A DNA stretch of 64,000 nt from Devosia nitrariae (GTDB taxonomy: Bacteria; Pseudomonadota; Alphaproteobacteria; Rhizobiales; Devosiaceae): positions 62,001 to 126,000 of the forward strand of contig NZ_BSNS01000022.1 of the NCBI RefSeq assembly GCF_030160115.1, read 5' to 3'. A program made the translations under genes and the position numbers. Positions 18,321 to 27,198 of this stretch are shown here, in pieces (positions within the stretch are counted from its first letter, which is position 1; every line of letters starts with the position of its first letter). The notes under the pieces were generated by a model that ran no database searches, was not told the origin of the DNA, and saw only the letters and a program-made list of their open reading frames with translations.

Positions 18321-19493
18321 GTGAAAATCACTTCCGTCTCGACCCGCGTCGTCAACGCGGAAATGCGCAACTGGGTGTTCGTCAAGGTCGGGACCGACGA
18401 TCCCGGTCTCTTCGGCTGGGGAGAGGCAACGCTGGAATGGAAGACCCGTGCCGTGGTCGGCGCCATAGAGGACCTCGCCCCGCTGATCGTCGGGCGCGAC
18501 CCGCGCGACATCGAGCAGGCGGTGCGGGCCATGACCAAGCAGTCGTTCTGGCGGCTAGGCGCGGTCGGCATGAGCGCGGTCTCGGGCATCGAACTCGCGC
18601 TCTGGGACATTTTTGGCAAGCACCTCGACGTGCCCGTCTGGCGCCTGCTCGGCGGCAAGGTGCGCGACAAGGTCGGCGTCTATACCCACCTCGGCATGGG
18701 CGACATGCGCGCCGTCTATGAGACGAACGAAGTCGAACCGCTGATCGAGCGGGCCCGCGAGGTGGTGGAACAGGGATACCGGGCCTTCAAGGCCGTCATC
18801 GTCCCCTATACGCACTTCCACGCGCCGCTGCCGGAAGTCGACAAGGTCGCCCGCATGATGCAGGGCCTGCGCGAGGCAGTTGGCGAGGAGGTTGAGATCA
18901 TGGTCGACTTCCACGGCCGTCCTGCTTCCGCCGGCGCGGCGCTCGCCTATATCGAGGCGCTTGCTCCCGGCCGGCCGATGTTCGTCGAAGAGCCGGTGCA
19001 GCCGGGTGATTTCGCCAGCCTCACCAATCTTGCCCGACGCACCTCGGTGCCGCTGGCGACGGGCGAGCGGTTGATCGACCGCGGCGAGTTCGACGCCCTC
19101 TTTGCCACCGGCGCCATCGATATCGTCCAGCCCGACATCTGCCACTGCGGTGGGCTCCTCGAGGCGAAGAAGATCGCCGCCCGCGCCGAGGTGCTGGGCA
19201 TCGGCGTTGCCCCGCACAACCCGCTTGGCCCCATCGCCGGCGTGGCAGCGCTGCATTTCGCGGTCTCGACGCCCAACCACGTGATCCAGGAGGAGATGGT
19301 CGGCGCCGTGCCCTGGTACTACGAGGTCGTCGACGGGCCGATACGACAGGTCGACGGTTTTTGGCAGGTGCCGGAGGCACCCGGTCTCGGCATCACCGTC
19401 GACGAGGCTGCATGCGCGCGCCACCCCTATGCCCAGGAAGTCCTCCACACCCAGAACGCGGTGCTGGCGGACGGAACCATCGTCGACTGGTAA
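18321..19493 (+). CDS. D-galactonate dehydratase-like enzyme (enolase superfamily)
   Basis: A 390-residue enzyme closely resembling DgoD, which converts D-galactonate to 2-keto-3-deoxygalactonate. Visible are the cap segment FGWGEATLEWKTRAVVGA, the metal and catalytic segments MVDFHGRP (Asp, His), FVEEPV (Glu), TGERL (Glu) and GVAPHNPLGPIAG (His), and the ending GTIVDW. I place the start at GTG 18321, giving the usual MKITSV N-terminus. In-frame TTG 18264 and ATG 18279 lie within promoter and operator sequence and have no ribosome site; the 18321 ribosome site is itself weak. It is followed by an SDR and a DgoR-like regulator. Specificity for galactonate is likely but not proven by sequence. 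Confidence 0.85.
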   Translation: MKITSVSTRVVNAEMRNWVFVKVGTDDPGLFGWGEATLEWKTRAVVGAIEDLAPLIVGRDPRDIEQAVRAMTKQSFWRLGAVGMSAVSGIELALWDIFGKHLDVPVWRLLGGKVRDKVGVYTHLGMGDMRAVYETNEVEPLIERAREVVEQGYRAFKAVIVPYTHFHAPLPEVDKVARMMQGLREAVGEEVEIMVDFHGRPASAGAALAYIEALAPGRPMFVEEPVQPGDFASLTNLARRTSVPLATGERLIDRGEFDALFATGAIDIVQPDICHCGGLLEAKKIAARAEVLGIGVAPHNPLGPIAGVAALHFAVSTPNHVIQEEMVGAVPWYYEVVDGPIRQVDGFWQVPEAPGLGITVDEAACARHPYAQEVLHTQNAVLADGTIVDW

Positions 19494-19498
19494 GCCCC

Positions 19499-20260
19499 AT
19501 GCGCCTGAAAGACAAAGTCGCCATCGTCACAGGATCCGGCCGCGGCATCGGCAAGGCCATCGCCGAGGCATTCGTGCGGGAAGGTGCAACGGTCGTCATC
19601 GCCGAGCGGGACGCGGAGACCGGCAAGAAGACCCAGGTCGAGCTTGGCGCACGCACCCGTTTCATCGAGACCGACGTGACCGATCAGGCCTCGGTCGACG
19701 CGGCGCGCGATGCAGTGCTCGCCGCGCACGGGCGCATCGATGTGCTGGTCAACAACGCCGGCATCAACGTCTTCCATGACCCCTTGGAAACGAGCGACGC
19801 CGAATGGGCGCGGTGCCTCTCGGTCGACCTGGAGGGCGTCTGGCGCATGTGCCGAGCGACGCTTCCGGCGATGCGCGAGCAAAAGCAAGGCTCGATCGTC
19901 AACATCGCCTCCTCGCATGCCTTCACAATCATTCCCGGCACCTTCCCCTACCCCGTCGCCAAGCATGGCCTGCTCGGCCTCACCCGCTCCCTCGGTATCG
20001 AATATGCCGCCGACAACGTGCGGGTGAACGCCATATCGCCCGGCTATATCGAAACGCAGCTCGCCCTCGACTATTGGGATGGATTCCCGGACCCGGCCGC
20101 CGAGCGGCAGCGTACCTATGACCTCCATCCGCCCAAGCGCATCGGCAGGCCCGAGGAGGTGGCGATGACCGCCGTATTCCTCGCCAGCGACGAGGCGCCC
20201 TTCATCAACGCCGCCAACATCGTCATCGATGGCGGCCGTTCGGTGCTCTACCATGAGTAG
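19499..20260 (+). CDS. Short-chain dehydrogenase/reductase
   Basis: A 253-residue classical SDR with TGSGRGIGKA (nucleotide binding), NNAGIN, the catalytic Ser in IASSHAF, YPVAK (YxxxK) and a C-terminal NIVIDGGRSVLY. The start at 19499 lies five bases after the dehydratase stop. The later NAD/NADP choice is unclear; ERDAE after the second beta strand carries an acidic residue that usually favours NAD. In this operon it may oxidise a free sugar or its lactone precursor, for example galactose-type dehydrogenase activity that would supply the dehydratase; this is inference from position. Confidence 0.88.
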   Translation: MRLKDKVAIVTGSGRGIGKAIAEAFVREGATVVIAERDAETGKKTQVELGARTRFIETDVTDQASVDAARDAVLAAHGRIDVLVNNAGINVFHDPLETSDAEWARCLSVDLEGVWRMCRATLPAMREQKQGSIVNIASSHAFTIIPGTFPYPVAKHGLLGLTRSLGIEYAADNVRVNAISPGYIETQLALDYWDGFPDPAAERQRTYDLHPPKRIGRPEEVAMTAVFLASDEAPFINAANIVIDGGRSVLYHE

Positions 20261-20326
20261 GCCCGATTGCCGCTCGCCTGGGCGATTGCTATCGCAGGCA
20301 ACGATCTCTCGCGGAAAGGCGCGCAT

Positions 20327-21043
20327 GTGACCCTGGAACCGGACGCAAGGACGCTGATCAAACCGCGCGTGCACAGGCACGTGGTCAAGACGCTGGCCCA
20401 GCGGATCCTCAGCGAACAATTGAAGCCTGGTTCTCTCCTGCCCCCCGAAGCCGAACTCTGCGACGAGCTTAACATCAGCCGCAGCGCCTTGCGCGAAGCG
20501 GTCAAGGTTCTCGGCAATATGGGCCTCGTCACGACCCGCCCGCGCACCGGCACCCAGGTGCGCAAGCGCGATGAATGGAACCTGCTCGACCAGGACCTCC
20601 TCGCCTGGTCGATGGAGATCGCCCCGAGCCCCGAATTGGTGCTGAGCCTTATCGAGGCGCGCCAGGCGATCGAGCCGGCCGCGGCGCGCCTTGCCGCGCT
20701 GCGCGCCGGCGCAGCCGAGCTGGCGCCGCTCGAGGACGCATACCGGCGCATGAGTGAGGCCAAGGCCCGGCAGGACTTCGCGACGTTCAACCAGGCCGAC
20801 ATCGACTTCCATACCGCGCTCTTGCGCGCGAGCGGCAACATCGTCTTTCAGCAGCTGTCCAACACCATCGGCGCGGCGCTCGCCTATTCGTTCCGCATGA
20901 CCGTCGAGCGGGCGCGCGAGCCGGGCGCGTCGCTGCCCAACCATGGCGAGGTCATCGAGCGCATCCGCGAGCGCGACAGCGAAGGCGCCGCCGCCTCGAT
21001 GGCGCGGCTGCTGCGGATCGCGGTCATCGACCTCGGTTTGTGA
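20327..21043 (+). CDS. GntR/FCD regulator, DgoR-like
   Basis: A 238-residue regulator of the FadR type. The start is taken as GTG 20327, preceded by GGAAAGG; the frame stays open upstream but without a start signal. The winged helix includes PGSLLPPEAELCDELNISRS and LREAVKVL, and the sequence RDEWNLLDQDLLAW strongly recalls DgoR, the galactonate repressor of enteric bacteria. The FCD domain follows from about residue 85. As third gene after the DgoD-like dehydratase and SDR, it most likely controls the divergent promoter at 18207-18320 and responds to a galactonate-like ligand. Confidence 0.85.
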   Translation: MTLEPDARTLIKPRVHRHVVKTLAQRILSEQLKPGSLLPPEAELCDELNISRSALREAVKVLGNMGLVTTRPRTGTQVRKRDEWNLLDQDLLAWSMEIAPSPELVLSLIEARQAIEPAAARLAALRAGAAELAPLEDAYRRMSEAKARQDFATFNQADIDFHTALLRASGNIVFQQLSNTIGAALAYSFRMTVERAREPGASLPNHGEVIERIRERDSEGAAASMARLLRIAVIDLGL

Positions 21044-21052
21044 GCGATTATA

Positions 21053-21095
21053 GTGTTTTCAGCAAAAGTGGACACCACTTTGCGGTTCGAAAAGG
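21053..21095. repeat. Imperfect palindrome between DgoR-like and DUF1801 genes
   Basis: A stem GCAAAAGTGG-ACA-CCACTTTGC (21062-21083, one bulged base) with T-rich and A-rich flanks (GTGTTTTC before, TTCGAAAA after). It could act as a terminator after the regulator gene. It also resembles short palindromes scattered between genes in Hyphomicrobiales genomes. A single copy is present in this window. Confidence 0.45.
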
Positions 21096-21107
21096 CATAC
21101 TGTCAGC

Positions 21108-21464
21108 ATGACGAAGAAAGACAACCATGACGCCTATATAGCCGCCGCACCGGAGCAGTTTCGCGCCATGTTGGGTCAACTGCGTGCACTGCTATCGCGG
21201 GCGCTACCAGACGCCGAAGAAGTCGTGAAGTACGATATGCCCGGATTTCAGATCGAAGAAACGATTATCGCGGGCTATGCTGCCTTCGGTAAACAATGCG
21301 GTCTATATGTTGACCCGGGTGCAATTGCTGCCCACGCAGATGAGATCGCTTCTTTAAGACTCAAGGCAACTAAGACCGGAGTTACGTTCTCGGTGAGCAA
21401 GCCTATCACTGATGAACTAGTTGAGAAATTGGCAATTAGTTCGCGCAGCAAAAAGGGATTCTAG
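21108..21464 (+). CDS. DUF1801 / YdhG-like small protein
   Basis: A 118-residue protein of the DUF1801 (YdhG-like, frataxin-type fold) group. Typical elements are the N-terminal helix with APEQFRAMLGQLRALLSRALPDAEEVVKYDMPGFQ, then YAAFGKQCGLYVDP and a C-terminal SKKGF. Members have been linked to iron handling in some bacteria, but the function is mostly unknown. The coding sequence is visibly less GC-rich than all neighbours (codons such as TCTTTAAGACTC and GAACTAGTTGAG), and it sits alone between two catabolic operons, so recent acquisition is possible. It overlaps the end of the convergent 836-residue gene by four bases. Confidence 0.78.
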   Translation: MTKKDNHDAYIAAAPEQFRAMLGQLRALLSRALPDAEEVVKYDMPGFQIEETIIAGYAAFGKQCGLYVDPGAIAAHADEIASLRLKATKTGVTFSVSKPITDELVEKLAISSRSKKGF

Positions 21465-23971
21465 AACCGCCGCGCAGCGAGGCTGGTCACTGTCGGCCCG
21501 ACCGTGGGATTGGGAAATGCCCAGCGCGCGCCGTCGACGACAAGCCCGTCGTGCCAGTTCAGCGTGAGATCCGGCGCATCCGGTCGAATGAGCCTCAGCG
21601 TCATGGTCGCCTCATCGAGCGTCAACCGGGCGCTTTCAAGAGCTGACCGGAAGGCGTCGAACGCCTCCGTCCCTTTGCCGTCGGCAACGATGACGGCCCA
21701 TCCCGTGCGCGGGCCGATGACGCGGAACTCGCGACCCGAACCGGGACCTGTTTCGACCGGAAGAATGGGCCCGGTCGCACCGAACGCCGCGAGCCCCTCG
21801 CCCGATTGCACGATCAGCCAGTTGCCGTGGAGCTCCCGGCGCTCGAAGCCGTCGGTCGCCACATAGGCGTGGGTGAAGTCGATGCGGGCCCTGTCGCCAA
21901 GGTCGAAGAGCATCAGGGCGGTGTTCTGACACTGGCCGACGCGGGGCATGACGCCGTTGCCGGCCCAGTAGGAGGGACGATGGTGGCCCCACGGATCGTC
22001 CTCGCCCGGATGATTGACCCAGGCGCGTGCGAAGGGGTGCGCGGCAAGGCGCACGTCCACCAGGTGCTGCTGATGCCCCTCAAGCCCCGGCCGCCCATCG
22101 ACGGTCGCCGACAGCTGGACATGACGGGTCTTGTAGAGGGCAAGCCGACCCGCCTGGCCATGCCCCTGCACGTAGTGGGCGGTGATGGCCTTGCCTTCGG
22201 CGGGCTTGGCATAGTCGGCGAGCCCCTCGGGCGGTGTGTAGCGGCCAAGCACGAGCTGAGGTAGGGAGGCGACGCCGGCATTGAGCCAGCCTTCGCCAAA
22301 GGCGACGGCAGCAAAGGGGGCAAGTTCCGTCAGCGGCCCGGCGCGCAGCTCCTTGTCATAGGCGCGGCCCATGCTGCCGGCCGGAACGCCGCCCAGCGTA
22401 TGGAGCGCGATCATGGTGAAGAGCCGGTCGATCAGGGCGCGGGCACGGCGGGCAATCGCATCGGGCGCGAGCTCGGCGAGCGCCAGGAGCCCGATGAAGT
22501 CGACCGGGTAATAGGCGGCCGAGTTCCACTCGGCGAGCCCGTCCCGCTCCACCGTGTCGAACCAGCGGTCGAGCCGATGTTCGGCAAGCCGCGCCTGCTC
22601 GGCGCCGGTGCGCCCCGAGGCAAGGAACTCATCATCAGGAAAGAGGCGCCCGGCCAGCAGCTGCGAGACGTGGAAACAGAGGACGTGGTTCTCGCTCCAG
22701 AACCACATGACATCGTTGCCGGGCTCATCGACCCAGTAGCGGTAGTCGAGCGCAGCGCAACGGGTGCGCTCCGCAAGATCGTCCGGGAAGCGCGCGGGAT
22801 AGGCGCCATAGGCCCAGAGCAGCGGCACCATGACGAAATCCGAGCAATCCCGTCGCTCCTCGATACTGAGAAGGGTCTCTTCGAGGATCGGGCGCAGCCG
22901 CTCGTCGTCCTGTCGGCCGGTCGCCAGCAGTACCAGGGCCGTGCCCATGCGGCTCTCGCCGTGGCTGGCGAGATGCTCGAGGGCGGCAAGCTTGCGCTCT
23001 TCGAACGACGCGCCGAGCGGTGCCGGCGCGACATCGTGCAGCACTGCGCAGCCGACGGTCCGCGCGACCCGCGCCTCACCCACCGAAAAGGTGAGATGCA
23101 CGTCATGATAGCCCTGCTGCAGGTCGCTTCCCTGGCAGATGTCGAGCGTCGATGTGCGGGCCGCAAGCGTCAGTGCACGCTCGAAGAGGACGGCGCGGGC
23201 ATGCGAGGCGCGGCGGATGGCGACGTGGACGCCGACGGCCTCCTCGACCGGTGTATCGAAGACGAGGCGGAGAGGAGCGGTGCCCCTAACGAATTCTCCA
23301 GCAGGCCGCACGCTTCCGGCCAGTGCCTCCAGCGTCGCGCTCGATGCGACCGGCACCGCGCCCGGCAGGCGCACATGCATGGGCGTCGGCGAGACGAGGG
23401 CGAACTCGAAGAACCAGTTGGTGTCGCGCTCGGCCATCTCCTCGGTCAGGACCACGATCTCGCTGCCCGCAGCCTTCAGCGGCAGGCCGATCTCGCGGCG
23501 CTGTTCGACATTGCGGATGTAGGGTTCGAAGCGGGTCTGCAGCTCGCCGTCCACCCAGATGTGGACGCCGCCGCAGGTCGCGATCTCGAAGCGATATTCG
23601 CCATCGGTCGGCGGCACCAGCACCGTGCGGCACCAGCGACTCAATCGCGTCGGACGGTGCCGGAACTGGGTGAACTCCACCCTTCGGCTTGCGCCCGGCA
23701 GGTTGAGGCTTTCGACCGGCCAGTCGTTGTCGAGGGCGGGCACGCGACCCGCCAGCTCCTTGAACAGCGCGATACGGCAGGGAAGCGTGCCGACATCGAC
23801 GAAGCCGTTGATGAAGCGGTAGTCGACCCGGTCCTCGGCGAGCGCCGGCTCGCCCGGATAATAGCGCGCCTCGACCGGCGACAGCGCCCAGGCGGTGACG
23901 CTCCCGCCGGGCAGCAGCGCAAAGAGCACTCCGACATCGGAAGCGGACGACAGGGTCGCCTTGTCATTCAT
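21461..23971 (-). CDS. Uncharacterised three-domain protein; possible cytoplasmic polysaccharide lyase-like enzyme
   Basis: 836 residues; I do not recognise the family with certainty. The start at 23971 (MNDKATLSSA) overlaps the stop of the ATPase gene as ATGA. Residues about 40-200 look like a PA14/jelly-roll beta domain (GEYRFEIATCGGVHIWVDG), 200-315 like an immunoglobulin-type domain, 320-590 are helix-rich like an (alpha/alpha) toroid, and 595-836 are a second large beta region (ARAWVNHPGEDDPWGHH). Conserved-looking polar patches are SENHVL (Asn428, His429), AEWNSAAYYP (Tyr487/488) and GSMGRAYDKE (Arg536, Tyr538). That order, Asn-His-Tyr-Arg between a helical barrel and a beta sandwich, recalls PL8-type lyases. 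No signal peptide. It is the last gene of an Opp-type importer operon. The lyase idea is inference. Confidence 0.7.
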   Translation of the reverse strand: MNDKATLSSASDVGVLFALLPGGSVTAWALSPVEARYYPGEPALAEDRVDYRFINGFVDVGTLPCRIALFKELAGRVPALDNDWPVESLNLPGASRRVEFTQFRHRPTRLSRWCRTVLVPPTDGEYRFEIATCGGVHIWVDGELQTRFEPYIRNVEQRREIGLPLKAAGSEIVVLTEEMAERDTNWFFEFALVSPTPMHVRLPGAVPVASSATLEALAGSVRPAGEFVRGTAPLRLVFDTPVEEAVGVHVAIRRASHARAVLFERALTLAARTSTLDICQGSDLQQGYHDVHLTFSVGEARVARTVGCAVLHDVAPAPLGASFEERKLAALEHLASHGESRMGTALVLLATGRQDDERLRPILEETLLSIEERRDCSDFVMVPLLWAYGAYPARFPDDLAERTRCAALDYRYWVDEPGNDVMWFWSENHVLCFHVSQLLAGRLFPDDEFLASGRTGAEQARLAEHRLDRWFDTVERDGLAEWNSAAYYPVDFIGLLALAELAPDAIARRARALIDRLFTMIALHTLGGVPAGSMGRAYDKELRAGPLTELAPFAAVAFGEGWLNAGVASLPQLVLGRYTPPEGLADYAKPAEGKAITAHYVQGHGQAGRLALYKTRHVQLSATVDGRPGLEGHQQHLVDVRLAAHPFARAWVNHPGEDDPWGHHRPSYWAGNGVMPRVGQCQNTALMLFDLGDRARIDFTHAYVATDGFERRELHGNWLIVQSGEGLAAFGATGPILPVETGPGSGREFRVIGPRTGWAVIVADGKGTEAFDAFRSALESARLTLDEATMTLRLIRPDAPDLTLNWHDGLVVDGARWAFPNPTVGPTVTSLAARRF

Positions 23972-25011
23972 GCGGCAACGCCCGCCAGCTCGAGTTCCTC
24001 GGCGAAGTGACAGCGCACCTGGCGGCCGGCGACGGGACGCAGCGCCGGCACCTCGGTGCGGCAACGCTCCTGCGCATAGGGGCAGCGCGGATGGAAGGTG
24101 CAGCCCGAAGGCGGATTGGCCGGATTGGCGATCTCACCCTTGACCTGAATGCGCTTGCGCGCCCGGTTGCCGCGCGGATCCGGCTGCGGCACGGAGGCCA
24201 TCAGCGCTTCGGTATAGGGGTGGAGGGGCTTGGAGAACAGGTCCTTGGTCTGCGCAATCTCCATCAGCCGGCCCAGATACATCACTCCGATGCGGTCCGA
24301 GATGTGCTCGACCATGCCGAGGTCGTGGGTGATGAAGAGATAGGTAAGGCCGAACTGCTCCTGCAGGTCCTGCAGAAGGTTGATGTTCTGGGCAGCAACC
24401 GACACGTCGAGCGCCGACACCGCCTCGTCGGCAGCGATGAACGAGGGGTTGAGCGCGAGCGCGCGGGCGATGCCGATGCGCTGGCGCTGCCCGCCCGAGA
24501 AGGCGTGCGGGTAGCGCAGGAGAAATTCCGGCCTCAGCCCCACCACCCGCAGCAGCTCGGCCACCCGATCTCGGATTTCGGCCCGCGAGCCGACGCCGTG
24601 AATGACCAGCGGCTCGCCCACCAGCTCGAGCAGGTTCATGCGCGGGTTGAGCGAGGAATAGGGATCTTGGAAGATCATCTGCATCTCGCTGCGCATCTCG
24701 CGCATCTGCCGTTCGGAAAGGCTGGAGATGTCGACGACGTCGCCGCTCCCGCGCCGGAAGAGGATGCTTCCGTCGGTGAGCGTATAGGCGCGCAGCATCA
24801 GCCGCGCGACAGTCGACTTGCCCGAGCCGCTCTCGCCCACCAGCCCGAAGGTCTCGCCCTTGCGGATGTCGAGCGAGACGTCGTCGATGGCCTTGACCTC
24901 GCCGATCTGCCGGCGCAGCCATCCGGCATGGATGGGGAAGTGCTTCTTGAGGTTGCGCACTGAGATCAGCACGTCGTCGGCGAGCGCCGGCATGTTTGCC
25001 TTGTCAAGCAT
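23968..25011 (-). CDS. Opp-type ABC importer ATPase (OppF/DppF-like)
   Basis: A 347-residue ATPase with Walker A (GESGSGKST), Q-loop (MIFQDPYSSLNPRM), signature FSGGQRQRIGIARAL, Walker B (FIAADEAVSALDV) and a C-terminal iron-sulfur/zinc-type cysteine cluster, CTFHPRCPYAQERC, found in oligopeptide importer ATPases. The start at 25011 (MLDKANM) overlaps the preceding ATPase gene by eight bases; 24993 is an alternative. It pairs with the OppD-like ATPase and is followed with ATGA overlap by the 836-residue unknown enzyme. Opp-type systems import oligosaccharides as well as peptides; the context here favours sugar. Confidence 0.92.
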   Translation of the reverse strand: MLDKANMPALADDVLISVRNLKKHFPIHAGWLRRQIGEVKAIDDVSLDIRKGETFGLVGESGSGKSTVARLMLRAYTLTDGSILFRRGSGDVVDISSLSERQMREMRSEMQMIFQDPYSSLNPRMNLLELVGEPLVIHGVGSRAEIRDRVAELLRVVGLRPEFLLRYPHAFSGGQRQRIGIARALALNPSFIAADEAVSALDVSVAAQNINLLQDLQEQFGLTYLFITHDLGMVEHISDRIGVMYLGRLMEIAQTKDLFSKPLHPYTEALMASVPQPDPRGNRARKRIQVKGEIANPANPPSGCTFHPRCPYAQERCRTEVPALRPVAGRQVRCHFAEELELAGVAA

Positions 25012-26041
25012 GGACGGCCTCGGCGAGTTGTTCGGCAAAGTGGCAGCGCGCCGCCTGCCCGTTGGCGAAGCGGTGCTGCTCGGGTGCGGTGACGTCGCAG
25101 ACGCCCGGCACGGCATGCGCGCAGCGCGGGTTGAACGAGCACCCCGCCGGCACGCTAAACGGATCCGGCACCATGCCCGGAATGGTCGGCAAGCGCCGGC
25201 CCTGCTCGACGCCGAGCCGCGGGATCGAGTTGAGCAGTGCCTTGGTATAGGGGTGCTTGGGCGCATAGAAGACGTCGTCGACCGTGGCGGTCTCGACGAC
25301 GCGGCCCAGATACATCACCGCCACGCGGTCGGCGATGTCGGCGACCACGCCAAAATTGTGGGTGATGAAGACGATTGCCATGCCCGTCTCGGCCTGCAGT
25401 TCCTTGAGCAGCTCCAGGATCTGCGCTTCCGTCGTCACGTCCAGCGCCGTCGTCGGTTCGTCGGCGATCAGAAGGCTCGGGTCGCACGAAATGGCGAGCG
25501 CGATCATGGCGCGCTGCCGCATGCCGCCCGAGAGCTGGTGCGGGTAGTTGTCGAGCATCTGCTGAGGGCGCGGCATGCGCACCCTGGCGAGAAGCTCGGC
25601 CGCCCGCTTGCGCGCCGCTTGCCGGTCGAACCCCATATGAAGCTGGATGGTGCGGCAGATCTGGTCGCCGATCGAATGCACGGGCGATAACGCCGTCATC
25701 GGCTCCTGGAAGATCATGCCGATATGGCGTCCGCGCACCTGCCGTACTGCGCGGCTGTTGCGCTCGAGGGCGGAAAGCTCGAACTCCTCGCCCGTGCGCG
25801 GCCGGAATCGGATGCAGCCGCCCGCCTCGCGCGCATTGCGCGGCAGCAGGCGCATGATGGCACGCGCGGTGATCGATTTGCCCGAGCCGCTTTCGCCGAC
25901 GATCCCCAGCACCTCACCTTTGTCGACGTGGTAGCTGACGCCGTTGACCGCCTTGACCAGCCCCTCGCGCATCGGGAAGTGCACATGCACGTCCTCGACG
26001 TCGAGTAGGCGTTCGGCGGGCATGGAATGGCTTGCGGTCAT
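25004..26041 (-). CDS. Opp-type ABC importer ATPase (OppD/DppD-like)
   Basis: About 345 residues from the ATG at 26041 ([10 protein letters not shown]). An in-frame ATG at 26077 lies inside the upstream permease gene, so I prefer the later start. It has Walker A ([11 protein letters not shown]), Q-loop ([13 protein letters not shown]), signature [12 protein letters not shown], Walker B ([13 protein letters not shown]), switch His (FITHN) and the C-terminal cysteine motif [15 protein letters not shown]. It is the partner of the OppF-like ATPase. Confidence 0.92.
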   Translation of the reverse strand: MTASHSMPAERLLDVEDVHVHFPMREGLVKAVNGVSYHVDKGEVLGIVGESGSGKSITARAIMRLLPRNAREAGGCIRFRPRTGEEFELSALERNSRAVRQVRGRHIGMIFQEPMTALSPVHSIGDQICRTIQLHMGFDRQAARKRAAELLARVRMPRPQQMLDNYPHQLSGGMRQRAMIALAISCDPSLLIADEPTTALDVTTEAQILELLKELQAETGMAIVFITHNFGVVADIADRVAVMYLGRVVETATVDDVFYAPKHPYTKALLNSIPRLGVEQGRRLPTIPGMVPDPFSVPAGCSFNPRCAHAVPGVCDVTAPEQHRFANGQAARCHFAEQLAEAVHA

Positions 26042-26051
26042 CGGATCTCTC

Positions 26052-27188
26052 TTACTGGCCGTAAGGATCGGCGGCATCGCGCAGGCCGTCGCCGAGGAAG
26101 TTGAAGGCCAACACCGTCAGCACCACCGCGACGCCCGGTGAGAGCAGCCATGGGGCGAGCGAGATGGACCGCAGGTTCTGCGCGTCCTGCAGCAGCACGC
26201 CCCAGGAGACAACCGGCGGCCTCAGCCCGAGCCCGAGGAAGGAGAGCGCCGTCTCGCCGAGGATCATTTCCGGCACCGCCAGCGTCAGCGCCGCGATGAT
26301 GTAGGAGGTCATCGCCGGCAGCATGTGCTTGGTGATGATGCGGTATTCGGAGGCGCCGGCAAGGCGCGCGGCCATCACGTAGTCCTCGTCGCGGATGGCG
26401 AAGAACTGCCCACGCACCACCCGCGCCAGATGCGTCCAGCCGATGAGCGCCAGGATGAGGGTAATGAGGACGTAGACGAAGACCGGATCCCAGGCGATGG
26501 GCAGCGCCGCGGCGAGCCCCATCCACAGCGGGATCGTCGGCACCGACCGGATGAACTCCATCAGGCGCTGGATGCTGGCGTCGACCCAGCCGCCGAAATA
26601 ACCCGAGATCGAGCCGAGGGTGAGGCCGAGGACAAAAGCGAAAGCCACCCCGACAAGCCCTGCCGAGAGAGTGACGCGCGCGCCGTGGATAAGGCGCGAG
26701 AACACGTCACGGCCAAGACCATCGGTGCCGAGCAGATTGATCTTGGCGCGCCGGTCGTCGACGCCGAAGAGGTGGATGTCGGTCTCGAAGAGGCCAAGCA
26801 GGTTGTATTCGTCGCCCGAGACGAAGAACTGGATCGGCAGCGGCTTCTCGAAGTCGTCCTCGTAGAGGACGCGGGCGGTCACCGGATCGCGTTCGCGCTT
26901 CAAGGCGTAAACGAAGGGCCAGGTGAGTTGTCCATTGTGGACGATGCGCACCGCAGTCGGCTGCGAGAAGGTCAATAGCCGCTCGATGCCGAAGGGATTG
27001 TAGGGCGCAACGACGTCGGCAAAGATCGCCATGAAGGCCAGGATCACCAGGAACCACAGCGAGATCATGGCAAGCACATGCTTGCGGAAACGCCACCAGA
27101 CCAGCGTCCACGGCCTGGCGGTGTAGAGGTTCTCCTTGGCGGCGGCCGGGGCCGGCGTGGCGACGGGATCGAGGGCCTGATCGGTCAT
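26052..27188 (-). CDS. Opp-type ABC importer permease (OppC-like)
   Basis: A 378-residue inner-membrane protein. The first span (MISLWFLVILAFMAIFADVV) is followed by an unusually long periplasmic segment of about 110 residues before the core spans, a feature of one OppC subclass. The core has GTDGLGRDVFSRLIHGARVTL and the coupling motif MAARLAGASEYRIITKHMLP. It lies ten bases after the OppB-like permease gene and pairs with it. Confidence 0.92.
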   Translation of the reverse strand: MTDQALDPVATPAPAAAKENLYTARPWTLVWWRFRKHVLAMISLWFLVILAFMAIFADVVAPYNPFGIERLLTFSQPTAVRIVHNGQLTWPFVYALKRERDPVTARVLYEDDFEKPLPIQFFVSGDEYNLLGLFETDIHLFGVDDRRAKINLLGTDGLGRDVFSRLIHGARVTLSAGLVGVAFAFVLGLTLGSISGYFGGWVDASIQRLMEFIRSVPTIPLWMGLAAALPIAWDPVFVYVLITLILALIGWTHLARVVRGQFFAIRDEDYVMAARLAGASEYRIITKHMLPAMTSYIIAALTLAVPEMILGETALSFLGLGLRPPVVSWGVLLQDAQNLRSISLAPWLLSPGVAVVLTVLAFNFLGDGLRDAADPYGQ

Positions 27189-27198
27189 GGCACGGTCC

